From: Stenotrophomonas sp. NA06056
Lineage (GTDB): Bacteria > Pseudomonadota > Gammaproteobacteria > Xanthomonadales > Xanthomonadaceae
NCBI RefSeq assembly: GCF_013364355.1
Contig: NZ_CP054931.1
Span: forward strand, 3,472,001 to 3,536,000
DNA: 64,000 nucleotides
Direction of reading: 5' to 3'
Position numbers and translations under genes: made by a program. The notes beneath the pieces were generated by a model. That model was given only the letters and a program-made list of their open reading frames with translations, ran no database searches and had not been told where the DNA came from. Positions 24,394 through 33,342 of this stretch are shown here, piece after piece; the stretch's first letter is position 1; every line of letters starts with the position of its first letter.

Positions 24394-25473
24394 TCAGGCC
24401 TGCCAGCGCGTTTTCGCCAGCAGCTCGTCTTCCCAGTCGAAGCCAAGCTGGCCGTCGCGTACGAACAGGGCAACGAAGTTCATCAGGTTGCGCGCATACA
24501 TCTCGCTGGCCTGGGTGGCACCCCGGCTGGCCAGGCCCAGCGGGCCATCGATGGTCACACCCTGGTGCTCGATGCATGCGCCGGGCTGGGTCAGTTCGCA
24601 GTTGCCACCACTCTCGGCGGCCAGATCGACGATGACACTGCCTGCCGCCATGCCTTCAACCATCGCCGCGGTGACGATCGTCGGCGCCCGGCGCCCCGGC
24701 ACGGCGGCTGTACAGACCACCACGTCCACGCTGCGCAGATGGTCGCCCAGGCGCTTCTGCTGTTCGGCGCGCTCTTCATCGGTCAGCGCCCGCGCATAAC
24801 CGCCCTCGCCCGCCGCGCTTACCCCGAGGTCGAGGAAGCGCGCGCCGAGCGACTGGATCTGCTCGCGGGTTTCCGGGCGAACGTCGAAGCCCTCCACCTG
24901 CGCGCCCAGGCGGCGCGAGGTGGCAATGGCCTGCAGACCCGCGACACCGGCACCGATCACCAGCACCTTTGCCGGCCGCACGGTACCGGCCGCAGTGGTC
25001 AGCATCGGGAAGAAACGCGGAGCGCGTTCGGCAGCGATCAATGCCGCCTTGTAGCCGGCCATGCCCGCCTGCGAACTGAGCACGTCCATCGCCTGCGCGC
25101 GCGTGGTCCGCGGCAACTGTTGCAACGGGAACAGATGCAGGCGGTCATCGGAGGCCAATGCGGCCAGCGCCGGGTCGGTCGCCGGAGTCAGCAGTCCGAC
25201 CACACTGGCGCCTGGCTTGAGCTGGGCCAGCACCTCGGCCGCTGGCGCCTGCACGCACAGCAGGATGTCGATCTCGGCCCAACGCCCGGCGTCGAAGGCG
25301 CGGGCACCAGCGTCGTCGTAGGCGGCATCGGTGAAACCGGCGGCCTGGCCCGCACCGGGCTGGTACCACACGGTGATGCCCAGCGCACCGAGCTTGCGCG
25401 CCGTCTCCGGCGTGAGTGCAACGCGCCGTTCGCCCAGCGCGGTCTCCTTGATCCCCAGCAACGCCACGGCCAT
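24394..25473 (-). CDS. pntA: NAD(P) transhydrogenase subunit alpha, NAD-binding part
   Basis: A 359-residue soluble domain I that binds NAD(H). It begins MAVALLGIKETALGERRVAL, like alanine dehydrogenase and PntA N-termini, with RQ-loop-like SSQAGMAGYKAALIAAE, the dinucleotide fold VLVIGAGVAGLQAIATSRRL and the VDVVVCTAAVPGRRAPTIVT segment. It lacks the membrane helices of E. coli PntA, which are supplied by the separate 106-residue gene at 22526. The gene is separated from that partner by an oppositely oriented sigma factor cassette, so the three subunits cannot be on one ordinary short operon mRNA. Confidence 0.94.
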   Translation of the reverse strand: MAVALLGIKETALGERRVALTPETARKLGALGITVWYQPGAGQAAGFTDAAYDDAGARAFDAGRWAEIDILLCVQAPAAEVLAQLKPGASVVGLLTPATDPALAALASDDRLHLFPLQQLPRTTRAQAMDVLSSQAGMAGYKAALIAAERAPRFFPMLTTAAGTVRPAKVLVIGAGVAGLQAIATSRRLGAQVEGFDVRPETREQIQSLGARFLDLGVSAAGEGGYARALTDEERAEQQKRLGDHLRSVDVVVCTAAVPGRRAPTIVTAAMVEGMAAGSVIVDLAAESGGNCELTQPGACIEHQGVTIDGPLGLASRGATQASEMYARNLMNFVALFVRDGQLGFDWEDELLAKTRWQA

Positions 25474-25525
25474 GCAGATTCCCGCTGATCGGTGAGTGTG
25501 TCCGATCCTAGCAGGCACACGCGGC

Positions 25526-27853
25526 TCAGTGCAGCGTCGCGCCACCGGGGTCAAGGCGGTCGAGCACGCCCTGCATGGCGCTGTCGAAGGCGCCATCGTC
25601 AACGTGGGGACGCAGGCGACCCAACCGCACCATCACCGCCAGCTCCTCGGGCGAGGCCACGCAGAAGCGCACGCCACGACGGTTGACGAACAGCAGGCGT
25701 GCGGAAATCGGACTGATCCAGGACAGCTTGCCTGCCTGCACCTTGCCGTCCTTGTCGACGAAGTCCAGCCAGTTGCCGATCTCCATCCGACGGAAGCGAT
25801 CGGCATCGGCGTTGTCGAAATCGTCGGTATTGAACGTGCTGCCCAGTTCCACCGCCGGCGTCTCCGGTGCCGGCGGCGCGGGCAGCACCACCTGCGGCAG
25901 TTCCGGCAACGCGCGCTCCAGCTCCGGTCGTGATTCGGCGATGCCCTGCAAGGTGTCGTGCAACGCATCGATGGCTACGGTGGCGGCGTCGCCATGCACG
26001 CCGACGCTGGCAAATACCTTGGCCAGCAACGGCTGCCATGCCTGCAGCCATGGCTTGCCGACGATCTTCCGGCGGGCCTCGGCCACTTCCTCCAGCAGGC
26101 CGTCGGCCAAGGTCAGCGCCTCGGCCACCGATGCCCCCTCCTCACCCTCCCGCAGCAGCGCCAGCGTGAGGTGGTGCTGCCAGGGCTGGCGCAGGAATTC
26201 GGCGATCGCGGGCGGCAGGGTGGCATCGCCGATGCGGCGATCCAGTTCGGTACCGGCACGGGTACGGGCCATTTCCAGCTTTTCCTGGCCGCGCTGGGTC
26301 TCGGCAGCCCGGCGCTCGGCGATTTCCACGCGGCGGCGGTGCTGGACCAGGAAATCGCGGAATTCTTCTTCCAGGGTCAGGAAGATTGCCAGGTTCTCGT
26401 TGAACTCGGCGACCAGCCGCTCGATGATCTCTTCCACCTTGGCCATCAGCATGCGCTCGGCCTGGCTTTCGCCAGTGTTGCCCTCGCAGGCCTCAGCCAA
26501 CGAGTTGAGCAGTTTGCGTGCCGGGTGGGTCTTCTGCACGAACATGCGGCGGTCCAGCATCGCCACTTTCACGAACGGGACCACCAGGCGGCCGATCAGC
26601 TCACGCGAACGGCCTTCCAGCTCACGCTCATCGAGCATCACATCGAACAGCATGCCAACCAGGTCGATGGCATCCTCGTCCTGCGCGTCCAGCCGGGTCT
26701 GCCCTGGGTCGACGCCGAGCCGCGTGGCGCTCGACAGCACTTCGCTCTTCAGCCGCTGCGCCAATGATTCGCCGTCCTCACCGATCGCCGCACGCAGGGT
26801 TGCGCTGGGCGTGGCCTGCAGCAGCGACAGTACCGACATCATTTCGCGCTGGCTCAACGGACGATGCTGGCCAACCGCAACCTGCGCCGCCGAGGTCGCG
26901 TCATCGCGCACGTGGCGGGTCTGCTGCAGCAGTTCGTGCAGGGCTTCCAGCAGCATGCCCTGCTGGCCGGAATAGGCTTCGCCTGATGGGCTCTCTTCGC
27001 CACCCGCATGTTCATGTTGCTGCATGTGGCCACGACGCTCGGACCAGCGCGCGGCAAAACGCTGTGCCCAGGCCGGCGCAGCCTGCTCGTCGTCATTGAA
27101 TTCGTTGTCGAAGCCCGGTGCCGTGCGCTGCTCGACCAGATCCTCCAGGCCATGCGGAGCGTGCTGCGTCGGGGCCGGCCCCAGCGGTCGGCGCGGGGCC
27201 CCCATCTGCGACATCACCCCGGCCGCAGCCAGGTGCTCGTCCAGCTTCTCGTAGATGCGGCCGACCGGCGCGCGCAGGTCGCGCTCGCACAGCTTGATCA
27301 GCACCAGCAGGACTTCCGGGGCCAGCTCACAGCCAGCGAAGGCTTCGTGGATGGCCACGCCCAGATGCTCCGGGCTGATCGGGTTGCGGTCGGCATCGAG
27401 CTCGATGCCGCCGCCCAGCCAGCCCAGGCGACGGTCGAGCCGCGCCAGCACCGGCTTGAAGTCACGCAGCAGCACGGTGGCGAAGTTGCGCACCGCCAAC
27501 CGCGATTCCAGCACATGCTCCGGCACCAGGCTCAGGCCATCCTGCGCCTGCCCGGACAGGGTCAGCTCGGCAGAGACCGGCTCGCCCGCCGCCAGACCGT
27601 CCCAGGCATGGCCGAGATGGCCGGCAAACGCACCGGCAATCTCCTCACGGCGGCGGCGCAGTTCGCGCATCGCGTCCAGGAACAGCAACTGCGACGAGCC
27701 GGCATTGCCGGCACGGTCGAACAGGGCATCATCGAAGCGGGCCAGTGCCGCGCCAAAGGCCTGGCACAACGCCGGCAGGACGATGTCCCGGGCAAGCTGG
27801 AGCTGGGCCGGGTCACGGCCCGGCGATCCCATCGGAGTGGGCGCGCTCATCAT
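25526..27853 (-). CDS. DUF1631 protein
   Basis: A large cytosolic-looking protein of 775 residues without signal peptide or membrane segments. The N-terminal part (LPALCQAFGAALARFDDALF and SSQLLFLDAMRELRRRREEI) and the C-terminal, PilZ-like beta segment (KLSWISPISARLLFVNRRGV) match DUF1631 as I know it. Long helical, Glu/Arg-rich stretches around 520-620 suggest coiled coil. Some homologues are misnamed thymidine phosphorylase; no such motif is seen. A GGGGAG ribosome site supports the ATG at 27853. Confidence 0.82.
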   Translation of the reverse strand: MMSAPTPMGSPGRDPAQLQLARDIVLPALCQAFGAALARFDDALFDRAGNAGSSQLLFLDAMRELRRRREEIAGAFAGHLGHAWDGLAAGEPVSAELTLSGQAQDGLSLVPEHVLESRLAVRNFATVLLRDFKPVLARLDRRLGWLGGGIELDADRNPISPEHLGVAIHEAFAGCELAPEVLLVLIKLCERDLRAPVGRIYEKLDEHLAAAGVMSQMGAPRRPLGPAPTQHAPHGLEDLVEQRTAPGFDNEFNDDEQAAPAWAQRFAARWSERRGHMQQHEHAGGEESPSGEAYSGQQGMLLEALHELLQQTRHVRDDATSAAQVAVGQHRPLSQREMMSVLSLLQATPSATLRAAIGEDGESLAQRLKSEVLSSATRLGVDPGQTRLDAQDEDAIDLVGMLFDVMLDERELEGRSRELIGRLVVPFVKVAMLDRRMFVQKTHPARKLLNSLAEACEGNTGESQAERMLMAKVEEIIERLVAEFNENLAIFLTLEEEFRDFLVQHRRRVEIAERRAAETQRGQEKLEMARTRAGTELDRRIGDATLPPAIAEFLRQPWQHHLTLALLREGEEGASVAEALTLADGLLEEVAEARRKIVGKPWLQAWQPLLAKVFASVGVHGDAATVAIDALHDTLQGIAESRPELERALPELPQVVLPAPPAPETPAVELGSTFNTDDFDNADADRFRRMEIGNWLDFVDKDGKVQAGKLSWISPISARLLFVNRRGVRFCVASPEELAVMVRLGRLRPHVDDGAFDSAMQGVLDRLDPGGATLH

Positions 27854-28167
27854 TCGGGAAGGCTCCCCACCTTCTCTGGTGCGACAGACATCATGGACAT
27901 CGCGAAGGCCGGTACACCCCATGCACCGGTTCCTCGATGGTAGGCCGGCCAGCCCATCACGGACAGTGAAACAGTCCTCACTTCAAACCTCATGAACGGC
28001 GGCCCGGCAATAGTGCGTATCGTAAGCCGTGCGGGGCCTGCGAGGCGAGGGGAAGCGGGGCTCCGTTATCCGCCAGTGGCATGATGTTCATCACAGTTTG
28101 CTATTCAAAGGTCTGACGCGGCACAAACGGCGTCATCTACCTCCCCGACTATAATCAGCGACCCGTG
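27854..28167. other. Divergent gap between the DUF1631 and nitroreductase genes
   Basis: 314 bases holding the upstream regions of two divergent genes. A perfect TATAAT is at 28150-28155 on the plus strand, only about 13 bases before the nitroreductase ATG, so that transcript may be almost leaderless; no matching -35 is obvious. No repeat or small open frame stands out. Confidence 0.45.
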
Positions 28168-28767
28168 ATGACCGGTTCAGACTCCATGCCCGACCCTGCT
28201 GCCCTGCTTGCCCTGGATGCCCGCCGCTCGGTGCCCTCGCGGCAACTGGGCGAGCCCGGACCGGACCCGGCCACCCTGCAGCGGATGCTGGCCTCGGCGG
28301 TCCGCGTGCCCGACCACGGCAAGCGTGTTCCGTTCCGCTTCCTGAAGATCGCCGGCGATGCACGTCACACTCTGGGCGACTTCGTGGCCGCGCGCAGCCG
28401 TGAGCGCGACCCGCATGCCGGCGACGCCGTGTTCGAAAAGGACCGCCAGCGCTTCAGCCATGCGCCGCTGGTGATCGCGGTGGTGACCAGCCCCCGCCCG
28501 GACCCGAAAGTGCCCGAACAGGAACAGCTGATGACCGCTGGCTGCGTGTGCTTCGCCCTGCTGCAGGCGGCCCAGGCGCTGGGCTTCGGCGCGCAGTGGC
28601 TGACCGCCTGGATGGCCTTCGATCCCGCCGTGCATGCCCATCTGGGGCTGGCCGAGGGCGAAGGCATTGCCGGTTTCATCCACATCGGCACGCCCAAGGC
28701 CGACGTACCCGAGCGCGAGCGCCCGGACCCGGCGGCCCTGCTGCGTGACTGGTTCCCGCCGGCATGA
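28168..28767 (+). CDS. Nitroreductase family protein (YdjA-like)
   Basis: A 199-residue flavoprotein of the nitroreductase fold. FMN contacts are suggested by LDARRSVPSRQLGEPGPDPA and by VRVPDHGKRVPFRFLKIAGD. The LQAAQALGFGAQWLTAWMAF segment and GFIHIGTPKADVPERERPD are family-typical, as in the small YdjA group. It probably reduces an unknown substrate with NAD(P)H. GTG at 28165 or ATG at 28168 could start it. It begins a run of four overlapping genes. Confidence 0.85.
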   Translation: MTGSDSMPDPAALLALDARRSVPSRQLGEPGPDPATLQRMLASAVRVPDHGKRVPFRFLKIAGDARHTLGDFVAARSRERDPHAGDAVFEKDRQRFSHAPLVIAVVTSPRPDPKVPEQEQLMTAGCVCFALLQAAQALGFGAQWLTAWMAFDPAVHAHLGLAEGEGIAGFIHIGTPKADVPERERPDPAALLRDWFPPA

Positions 28768-29696
28768 GCCTGCCGGCACCGCCGCCGCTGTACCTGGTCG
28801 ACGCCAGCATCTACGTGTTCCGTGCCTGGCATTCACTGCCGGACGAATTCCAGGACAGCCAGGGCTGGCCGACCAACGCCGTGCACGGATTCGCCCGCTT
28901 CCTGCTCGATCTGCTGGAGCGCGAACGCCCCCGGCACATCGCCATCGCCTTCGACGAAGCATTGGACAGCGGCTTCCGCCATCGCCTGTACCCGGCCTAC
29001 AAGGCCAACCGCGACCCGGCACCGGAAGCCCTCAAGCGCCAGTTCGTGCACTGCAAGGCGTTGTGCGCAGCGCTCGGCCTGGCGGTACTGGCCCACCACG
29101 ATTACGAAGCCGACGACCTGATCGGCAGTGCGCTGCACGAGCACCGCGGCAGCCATCGCGGCGTGATCATTTCCGCCGACAAGGACCTGTCACAGCTGCT
29201 GCTCGACCATGACGAGCAATGGGACTACGCACGCAACCAACGCTGGGATGTGGCCGGGGTAAAGGCCAAACACGGTGTACACGCGCACCAGATTGCCGAC
29301 TACCTGGCGTTGTGCGGCGATGCGGTCGACAACATTCCGGGCATCAGCGGTGTCGGCGCCAAGTCGGCGGCCGTGCTGCTGGCCCATTTCGGCAGCATGG
29401 ACGTGCTGTACGAACGCTTGGACGAAGTGCCGTTCCTGCGCCTGCGTGGCGCGGCCCAGATGGCGGTGCGCCTGCGCGAGCAGCACGAGCACGCCCAGCT
29501 CTGGCGCCAGCTGACCACCATCGCGCTGGACGCCCCACTGGAAGGCTGCCTGCCCGGCATGCCCCGCCAGGCGGCCGATCCGGAGCTGCTCGGCGGCCTG
29601 TGCCAGACCCTGCGCTTCGGCCCCATGACCCGTCGCCGGCTGTTCAACGCCGCCGGCGTATCCGACCCTGCCCCTACTTCCAGCGAGCCCGCATGA
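28764..29696 (+). CDS. 5'-3' exonuclease (flap endonuclease family)
   Basis: 310 residues related to the N-terminal nuclease domain of DNA polymerase I and to ExoIX/Xni. Acidic metal-binding residues are evident in LYLVDASIYVFRAWHSL, IAIAFDEALDSGFRH, YEADDLIG and VIISADKDLSQLL. The helix-hairpin-helix is GDAVDNIPGISGVGAKSAAV. There is no polymerase domain. It overlaps the upstream and downstream genes by ATGA. A role in DNA repair or primer removal is likely. Confidence 0.9.
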   Translation: MSLPAPPPLYLVDASIYVFRAWHSLPDEFQDSQGWPTNAVHGFARFLLDLLERERPRHIAIAFDEALDSGFRHRLYPAYKANRDPAPEALKRQFVHCKALCAALGLAVLAHHDYEADDLIGSALHEHRGSHRGVIISADKDLSQLLLDHDEQWDYARNQRWDVAGVKAKHGVHAHQIADYLALCGDAVDNIPGISGVGAKSAAVLLAHFGSMDVLYERLDEVPFLRLRGAAQMAVRLREQHEHAQLWRQLTTIALDAPLEGCLPGMPRQAADPELLGGLCQTLRFGPMTRRRLFNAAGVSDPAPTSSEPA

Positions 29697-30247
29697 GCCA
29701 GCGCAACACCGAAGCACCGCGTGTCGTCTACGAAGGCAAGTACCAGCGCATGGTCGTGCGCGGCACCTGGGAGTACAGCGAACGCACCCACGCCGGTGGC
29801 CTGGCCGCGATCATCATCGCCGTCACCCCCGAGGACAAAGTGCTGTTCGTCGAACAGTTCCGCGTGCCATTGCAGGCGTCGACCATCGAGATGCCGGCCG
29901 GGCTGGTCGGTGACGTCGATGCAGGCGAGTCCATTGAGGTTTCCGCAGTACGCGAGCTGGAAGAAGAAACCGGCTGGACCGCCGAGCACGCCGAAGTGCT
30001 GATGATCGGTCCTACCTCTTCCGGTGCCAGCAACGAGAAGATCGCCTTCGTGCGTGCCACTGGCCTGCGTCGCATCGGCGAAGGCGGCGGCGACGAGAGC
30101 GAGGACATCACCGTGCATGAGATTCCGCGCACGCAGGCAGCGGCCTGGCTGGTGCAGAAAATGGCAGAAGGCTACGAAGCCGACGCCAAGCTGTGGGCCG
30201 GCCTGTGGATGATCGAGCACCACCTGGACGGCCGCCCCCGTGGCTGA
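29693..30247 (+). CDS. Nudix hydrolase, ADP-ribose pyrophosphatase-like
   Basis: A 184-residue Nudix protein. The Nudix box GDVDAGESIEVSAVRELEEE then TGW matches GX5EX7REUXEEXGU fully. The preceding VEQFRVPLQASTIEMPAGLV is characteristic of ADP-ribose/ADP-sugar pyrophosphatases, which cleave ADP-ribose to AMP and ribose 5-phosphate. The exact substrate is inferred. Its start overlaps the exonuclease stop and its end overlaps the next gene by 8 bases. Confidence 0.9.
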   Translation: MSQRNTEAPRVVYEGKYQRMVVRGTWEYSERTHAGGLAAIIIAVTPEDKVLFVEQFRVPLQASTIEMPAGLVGDVDAGESIEVSAVRELEEETGWTAEHAEVLMIGPTSSGASNEKIAFVRATGLRRIGEGGGDESEDITVHEIPRTQAAAWLVQKMAEGYEADAKLWAGLWMIEHHLDGRPRG

Positions 30248-31037
30248 TGCCGACCTGCACGCGCTGCCGGCGCTGCTGGATGCCGACGATCCAGCGATCT
30301 ACACGATCCACCGGCCGCAGGGCGCCTCGCCGTTCCTGCTGCTGGCCGATCATGCCGGCCAGCAGGTACCGCGTTCGTTGGCCGATCTTGGGTTGCCGCA
30401 GACCGAACTGGACCGGCACATCGGCTGGGACATCGGCATCGGCGGCACCACTCGTGCACTGGCCGAGCGACTGGATGCGTGGGCGATCGAGCAGACCTAT
30501 TCGCGGCTGCTGATCGACTGCAACCGGCCGCTGGTTTCGCCCACGCTGATTCCCGAGGCCAGCGACCACACTGTTGTGCCGGGCAATGCAGGGCTGTCGC
30601 CCGCGCAGCGGCAGCAACGCATCGATGCGATCCACGCGCCCTACCATGCACGCATCGCAGCCGAATTGGATGCACGCCGCGATGCCGGCCACCCCACCCT
30701 GCTGGTGATGATGCACAGCTTCACGCCGACCATGAATGGCGTGAAGCGTCCCTGGCATGCCGGCGTGCTGTACCACCAGGACACGCGCTTTGCCCACGCA
30801 CTGCTGCAGGCACTGCGCGATGAAGGCGACCTGGTGGTGGGCGACAACGAACCCTATTCGGTCAACAGCAGCAGCGACTACGCGGTGCCGGTGCATGGCG
30901 AAGGCCGTGGGCTGGTGCATGTGGAACTGGAGATCCGCCAGGACCTGATTGCCGATGAAGCAGGGCAGCAGGCGTGGGCCGAGCGGTTGGCGCGTATTCT
31001 CGGCGCATTGCAGCCGCGGTTGTTGGCGTTCGGTTGA
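30240..31037 (+). CDS. N-formylglutamate amidohydrolase family protein
   Basis: 265 residues starting at a GTG inside the Nudix gene end. Family features are LLLADHAGQQVPRSLADLGL, DRHIGWDIGIGG, SRLLIDCNRPLVSPTLIPEA, LLVMMHSFTPTMNGVKRPWH and the metal-related GDNEPYSVNSSSDYAVPVHG. Family members hydrolyse N-formylglutamate in histidine degradation, but no hut genes are near, so the substrate here may differ. It is the last gene of the four-gene run and is followed by an inverted REP pair. Confidence 0.85.
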   Translation: MADADLHALPALLDADDPAIYTIHRPQGASPFLLLADHAGQQVPRSLADLGLPQTELDRHIGWDIGIGGTTRALAERLDAWAIEQTYSRLLIDCNRPLVSPTLIPEASDHTVVPGNAGLSPAQRQQRIDAIHAPYHARIAAELDARRDAGHPTLLVMMHSFTPTMNGVKRPWHAGVLYHQDTRFAHALLQALRDEGDLVVGDNEPYSVNSSSDYAVPVHGEGRGLVHVELEIRQDLIADEAGQQAWAERLARILGALQPRLLAFG

Positions 31038-31040
31038 CCG

Positions 31041-31142
31041 CATCCACGCATGGCGTGGATCTACTGCAGCGCTGACGGACATCCGCATTCGACGAAGTAC
31101 GAACGAGGCCGGTTCCCAGTAGATCCACGCCATGCGTGGATG
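31041..31142. repeat. Inverted pair of SMAG palindromes
   Basis: A minus-oriented unit (31041-31064) and a plus-oriented unit (31119-31142) are perfect 24-nt inverted copies separated by 54 bases. They lie between the amidohydrolase gene and a convergent unknown gene. As RNA the pair could fold into a long stem as well as two small hairpins. Confidence 0.8.
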
Positions 31143-31149
31143 ATTTTCG

Positions 31150-31821
31150 TCAACGCAGCACGGGCGCATCCATCCACGGGAACGGCTTGAAGCCGCGCAC
31201 CTGCAAGCGCGCGCCGATCGCTTCAAAATCATCCTTGATCGCCTGTGCCCGACGCCGATCCAGTGCCTCCCCCAGCACCAGCGGCAGCGCACGGCAACGC
31301 CCCAGCGCCTCGCCCACCGGCATGTCGAGCAGGTGCGCCACGCGCTGCGCGGCCGCCTTCAGCTGATCTGCCGAGCACGCCACCAGACGCAGGTCGAACG
31401 AAGCGAAGATGCCTGCCCCCACACCGGCGTCGCGTGCCGCAGTCTGCTCCAAGGCGGTCGCTTCACCGAGCGCCTCGTCGATGCCTTCCACCTGCTGGAA
31501 CGCGTCGTACTCGTGGTAGTACGCCAGCGCCTGGGCGTACTCGGCCAGGGTGGAGAGGGGGCGCTGCCGCTTCTGCACGTCGAGCACATCCGCAAACGTC
31601 GCAGGTTCCAGAAACGTGCCCAGGCCCAGCGCGCGCGCTTCAGCCGGCACCTCACTGTCGTCGTCGAAGGCGGTGTCCTCGTCGGGTGGCAGCCAGAACC
31701 GCGCCTGCAGCAGGTCGCCGTCGGTGGCGTGCACCCAACCGAAGGAACCGTACACCTCATCATCATCGTTGCAGGCTGCGAAGGCATGCAGGGTCTGTTG
31801 CAGGTCCAGCAGTTCGATCAC
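31150..31821 (-). CDS. Unknown protein with an L7/L12 C-terminal-like segment
   Basis: A 223-residue acidic protein. Residues 1-140 are unfamiliar (MIELLDLQQTLHAFAACNDD, YGSFGWVHATDGDLLQARFW). Residues ~145-215 (RLVACSADQLKAAAQRVAHL, DMPVGEALGRCRALPLVLGE, AIKDDFEAIGARLQVRG) have the helix-helix-beta-helix-beta rhythm of the ribosomal L7/L12 C-terminal domain, including the 'leads-to-low-value' region before the last helix and strand. The start is a GTG overlapping the MFS stop as GTGA, so the two are coupled. Function is unknown; the L7/L12 resemblance is by eye only. Confidence 0.65.
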   Translation of the reverse strand: MIELLDLQQTLHAFAACNDDDEVYGSFGWVHATDGDLLQARFWLPPDEDTAFDDDSEVPAEARALGLGTFLEPATFADVLDVQKRQRPLSTLAEYAQALAYYHEYDAFQQVEGIDEALGEATALEQTAARDAGVGAGIFASFDLRLVACSADQLKAAAQRVAHLLDMPVGEALGRCRALPLVLGEALDRRRAQAIKDDFEAIGARLQVRGFKPFPWMDAPVLR

Positions 31822-33236
31822 GCGTCGGTACTCAGGCAGGTAGTCGCAGCCGAGTTTACCGGCGCCGGGCGCAGCCCCAGCGCGATGACCACGCCGAGCG
31901 CGGCGAACAGCGCGGCGCCGTACTGGGCATTGACCATGCCCTGCAGGGCATCAGGACTGGTTGCCGCCTGCGTTCCGCGCACGGCGTTGGCCACCATCAC
32001 CAATACCGCCAATCCCAACGCGCCGCCGATCTGCTGTGCGGTGGCGGCCATGCCGGACGCGACACCCTGCTGCGGACCCGGCACACCCTGCCCGGCCACG
32101 ATCCACATCGCCGTCCAGCTCATGCCCTGGCCGATGCTGAGCACCACGATGCCCGGCAGCAGCGGCCAGTAACCGGCGCCATGCGGCATCGCCAGCGCCA
32201 CCGCAGCGATGCCGATGGCGCCGGCGGCGAAGCCCCAGGCCAGCACCTGCCGCGGCGAGCGGCGGTGCAGCATGCGTTCGGCGATGCGGATGCCGAAGGT
32301 GCATACCAGCGTCGGCAGCAGGAAGGCCATGCCGGCCTGCAGCGGGCTCCAGCCATAGCCATCCTGGAAGTACAGCGCCAGGAAGTAGTACTGCACGCCA
32401 TAGCTGCTCATGAACGCGAAGGTCAGACCGAGTGCGGCGCGCAAACCCGGCAGTCGCAGCAGCGCGAACTGCATCAGCGGGTCACGGCTGCGCTTTTCGA
32501 TCTGCACGAACACTGTCAGCAGCACGGCTGACAGCAGCAGGCAGATGAGCGTGGCCGGTGCGGTCCAGCCCCACTCCGGCCCCTGCACCAGGGTGGTGAC
32601 CAGCAGGCTGCCGCCGGCGGTGACGGTCAGGCAACCTGCCAGATCGAAGGAGCGGCCGCGCACGCGCGGGCCATCGACCGGCAGCCATGCACCGGCGGCA
32701 ACCGCACAGGCCGTGGCCAGCGGCACGATCACCGCCAGCACCGCCGGCCAACCGAAGGCCTGGGTCAGCACGCCGCCCAGCAGCGTGCCCAGCGCCAGAC
32801 CCGCCGCGCTGGCCATGCTCCAGATTGCCAGCGCGCGGTTGCGCACCGGGCCTTCCGCATACAGGGTATTGATCAGGGCCAGGGTGGCCGGGAACAGCAA
32901 CGCGGCACCGATGCCCTGCGCCGCACGCGCCACGATCAGCAGCGTGGCATTGGGTGCCAGCGCGCCCAGCAGCGAGGCCAGCGCGAACAGCAACATACCC
33001 AGCCGGTAGAAGCGGCGGCGGCCCAGCAGATCGGCCGCGCGCCCACCCAGCAGCAGGCTGCCGCCAAAAGCCACGGTGTAGGCGCTGACCACCCACTGCA
33101 GCTGCTGCGCGTTGATCTGCAGTGCGCGGCCCATGTCATGCAGGGCGACGAAGATGATGGTGGCGTCCAGGGCAATGATCAGCTGCGCGGTGGCCAGCAG
33201 GGTCAGCGCCCAGCGCGGGTATTTCAGGGGAGGCAT
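31818..33236 (-). CDS. MFS drug-efflux transporter, DHA2 (EmrB/QacA) type
   Basis: 472 residues, almost all transmembrane, probably 14 helices. The motif for this group is seen in AQLIIALDATIIFVALHDMG (helix 1, with Asp in the membrane), VAFGGSLLLGGRAADLLGRR (motif A-like) and FPATLALINTLYAEGPVRNR. The 14-helix DHA2 group exports drugs and other amphipathic compounds by proton antiport. An ATG at 33236 preceded by AGGGG-like sequence on the minus strand is preferred to the longer open frame, which would run through the LysR-type operator. It diverges from a LysR gene that probably controls it. Confidence 0.88.
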   Translation of the reverse strand: MPPLKYPRWALTLLATAQLIIALDATIIFVALHDMGRALQINAQQLQWVVSAYTVAFGGSLLLGGRAADLLGRRRFYRLGMLLFALASLLGALAPNATLLIVARAAQGIGAALLFPATLALINTLYAEGPVRNRALAIWSMASAAGLALGTLLGGVLTQAFGWPAVLAVIVPLATACAVAAGAWLPVDGPRVRGRSFDLAGCLTVTAGGSLLVTTLVQGPEWGWTAPATLICLLLSAVLLTVFVQIEKRSRDPLMQFALLRLPGLRAALGLTFAFMSSYGVQYYFLALYFQDGYGWSPLQAGMAFLLPTLVCTFGIRIAERMLHRRSPRQVLAWGFAAGAIGIAAVALAMPHGAGYWPLLPGIVVLSIGQGMSWTAMWIVAGQGVPGPQQGVASGMAATAQQIGGALGLAVLVMVANAVRGTQAATSPDALQGMVNAQYGAALFAALGVVIALGLRPAPVNSAATTCLSTDA

Positions 33237-33270
33237 ACGGCGCCCGGTTCGGAGGGGGGACGGCAGTCTC

Positions 33271-33290
33271 ATTGATGCGATCGAATCAAT
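33271..33290. promoter_or_regulatory. Candidate LysR-type operator between the MFS and LysR genes
   Basis: ATTGATGCGATCGAATCAAT is a 20-bp dyad with one mismatched pair (ATTGAT/ATCAAT outer, CGATCG centre) that contains T-N11-A spacing. It lies 35 bases upstream of the MFS start and 53 bases upstream of the LysR start, where a LysR regulator acting on itself and its target would bind. Confidence 0.65.
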
Positions 33291-33342
33291 AAACCCCCTG
33301 GTGACCATATCTGTCATGATTTTCAGCATGAATGGATCATCG

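Noticed and set aside
28120..28160. Full sigma-70 promoter for the nitroreductase gene
   Set aside because: A TATAAT is present, but no acceptable -35 lies 16-18 bases upstream, so only the -10-like box is noted.
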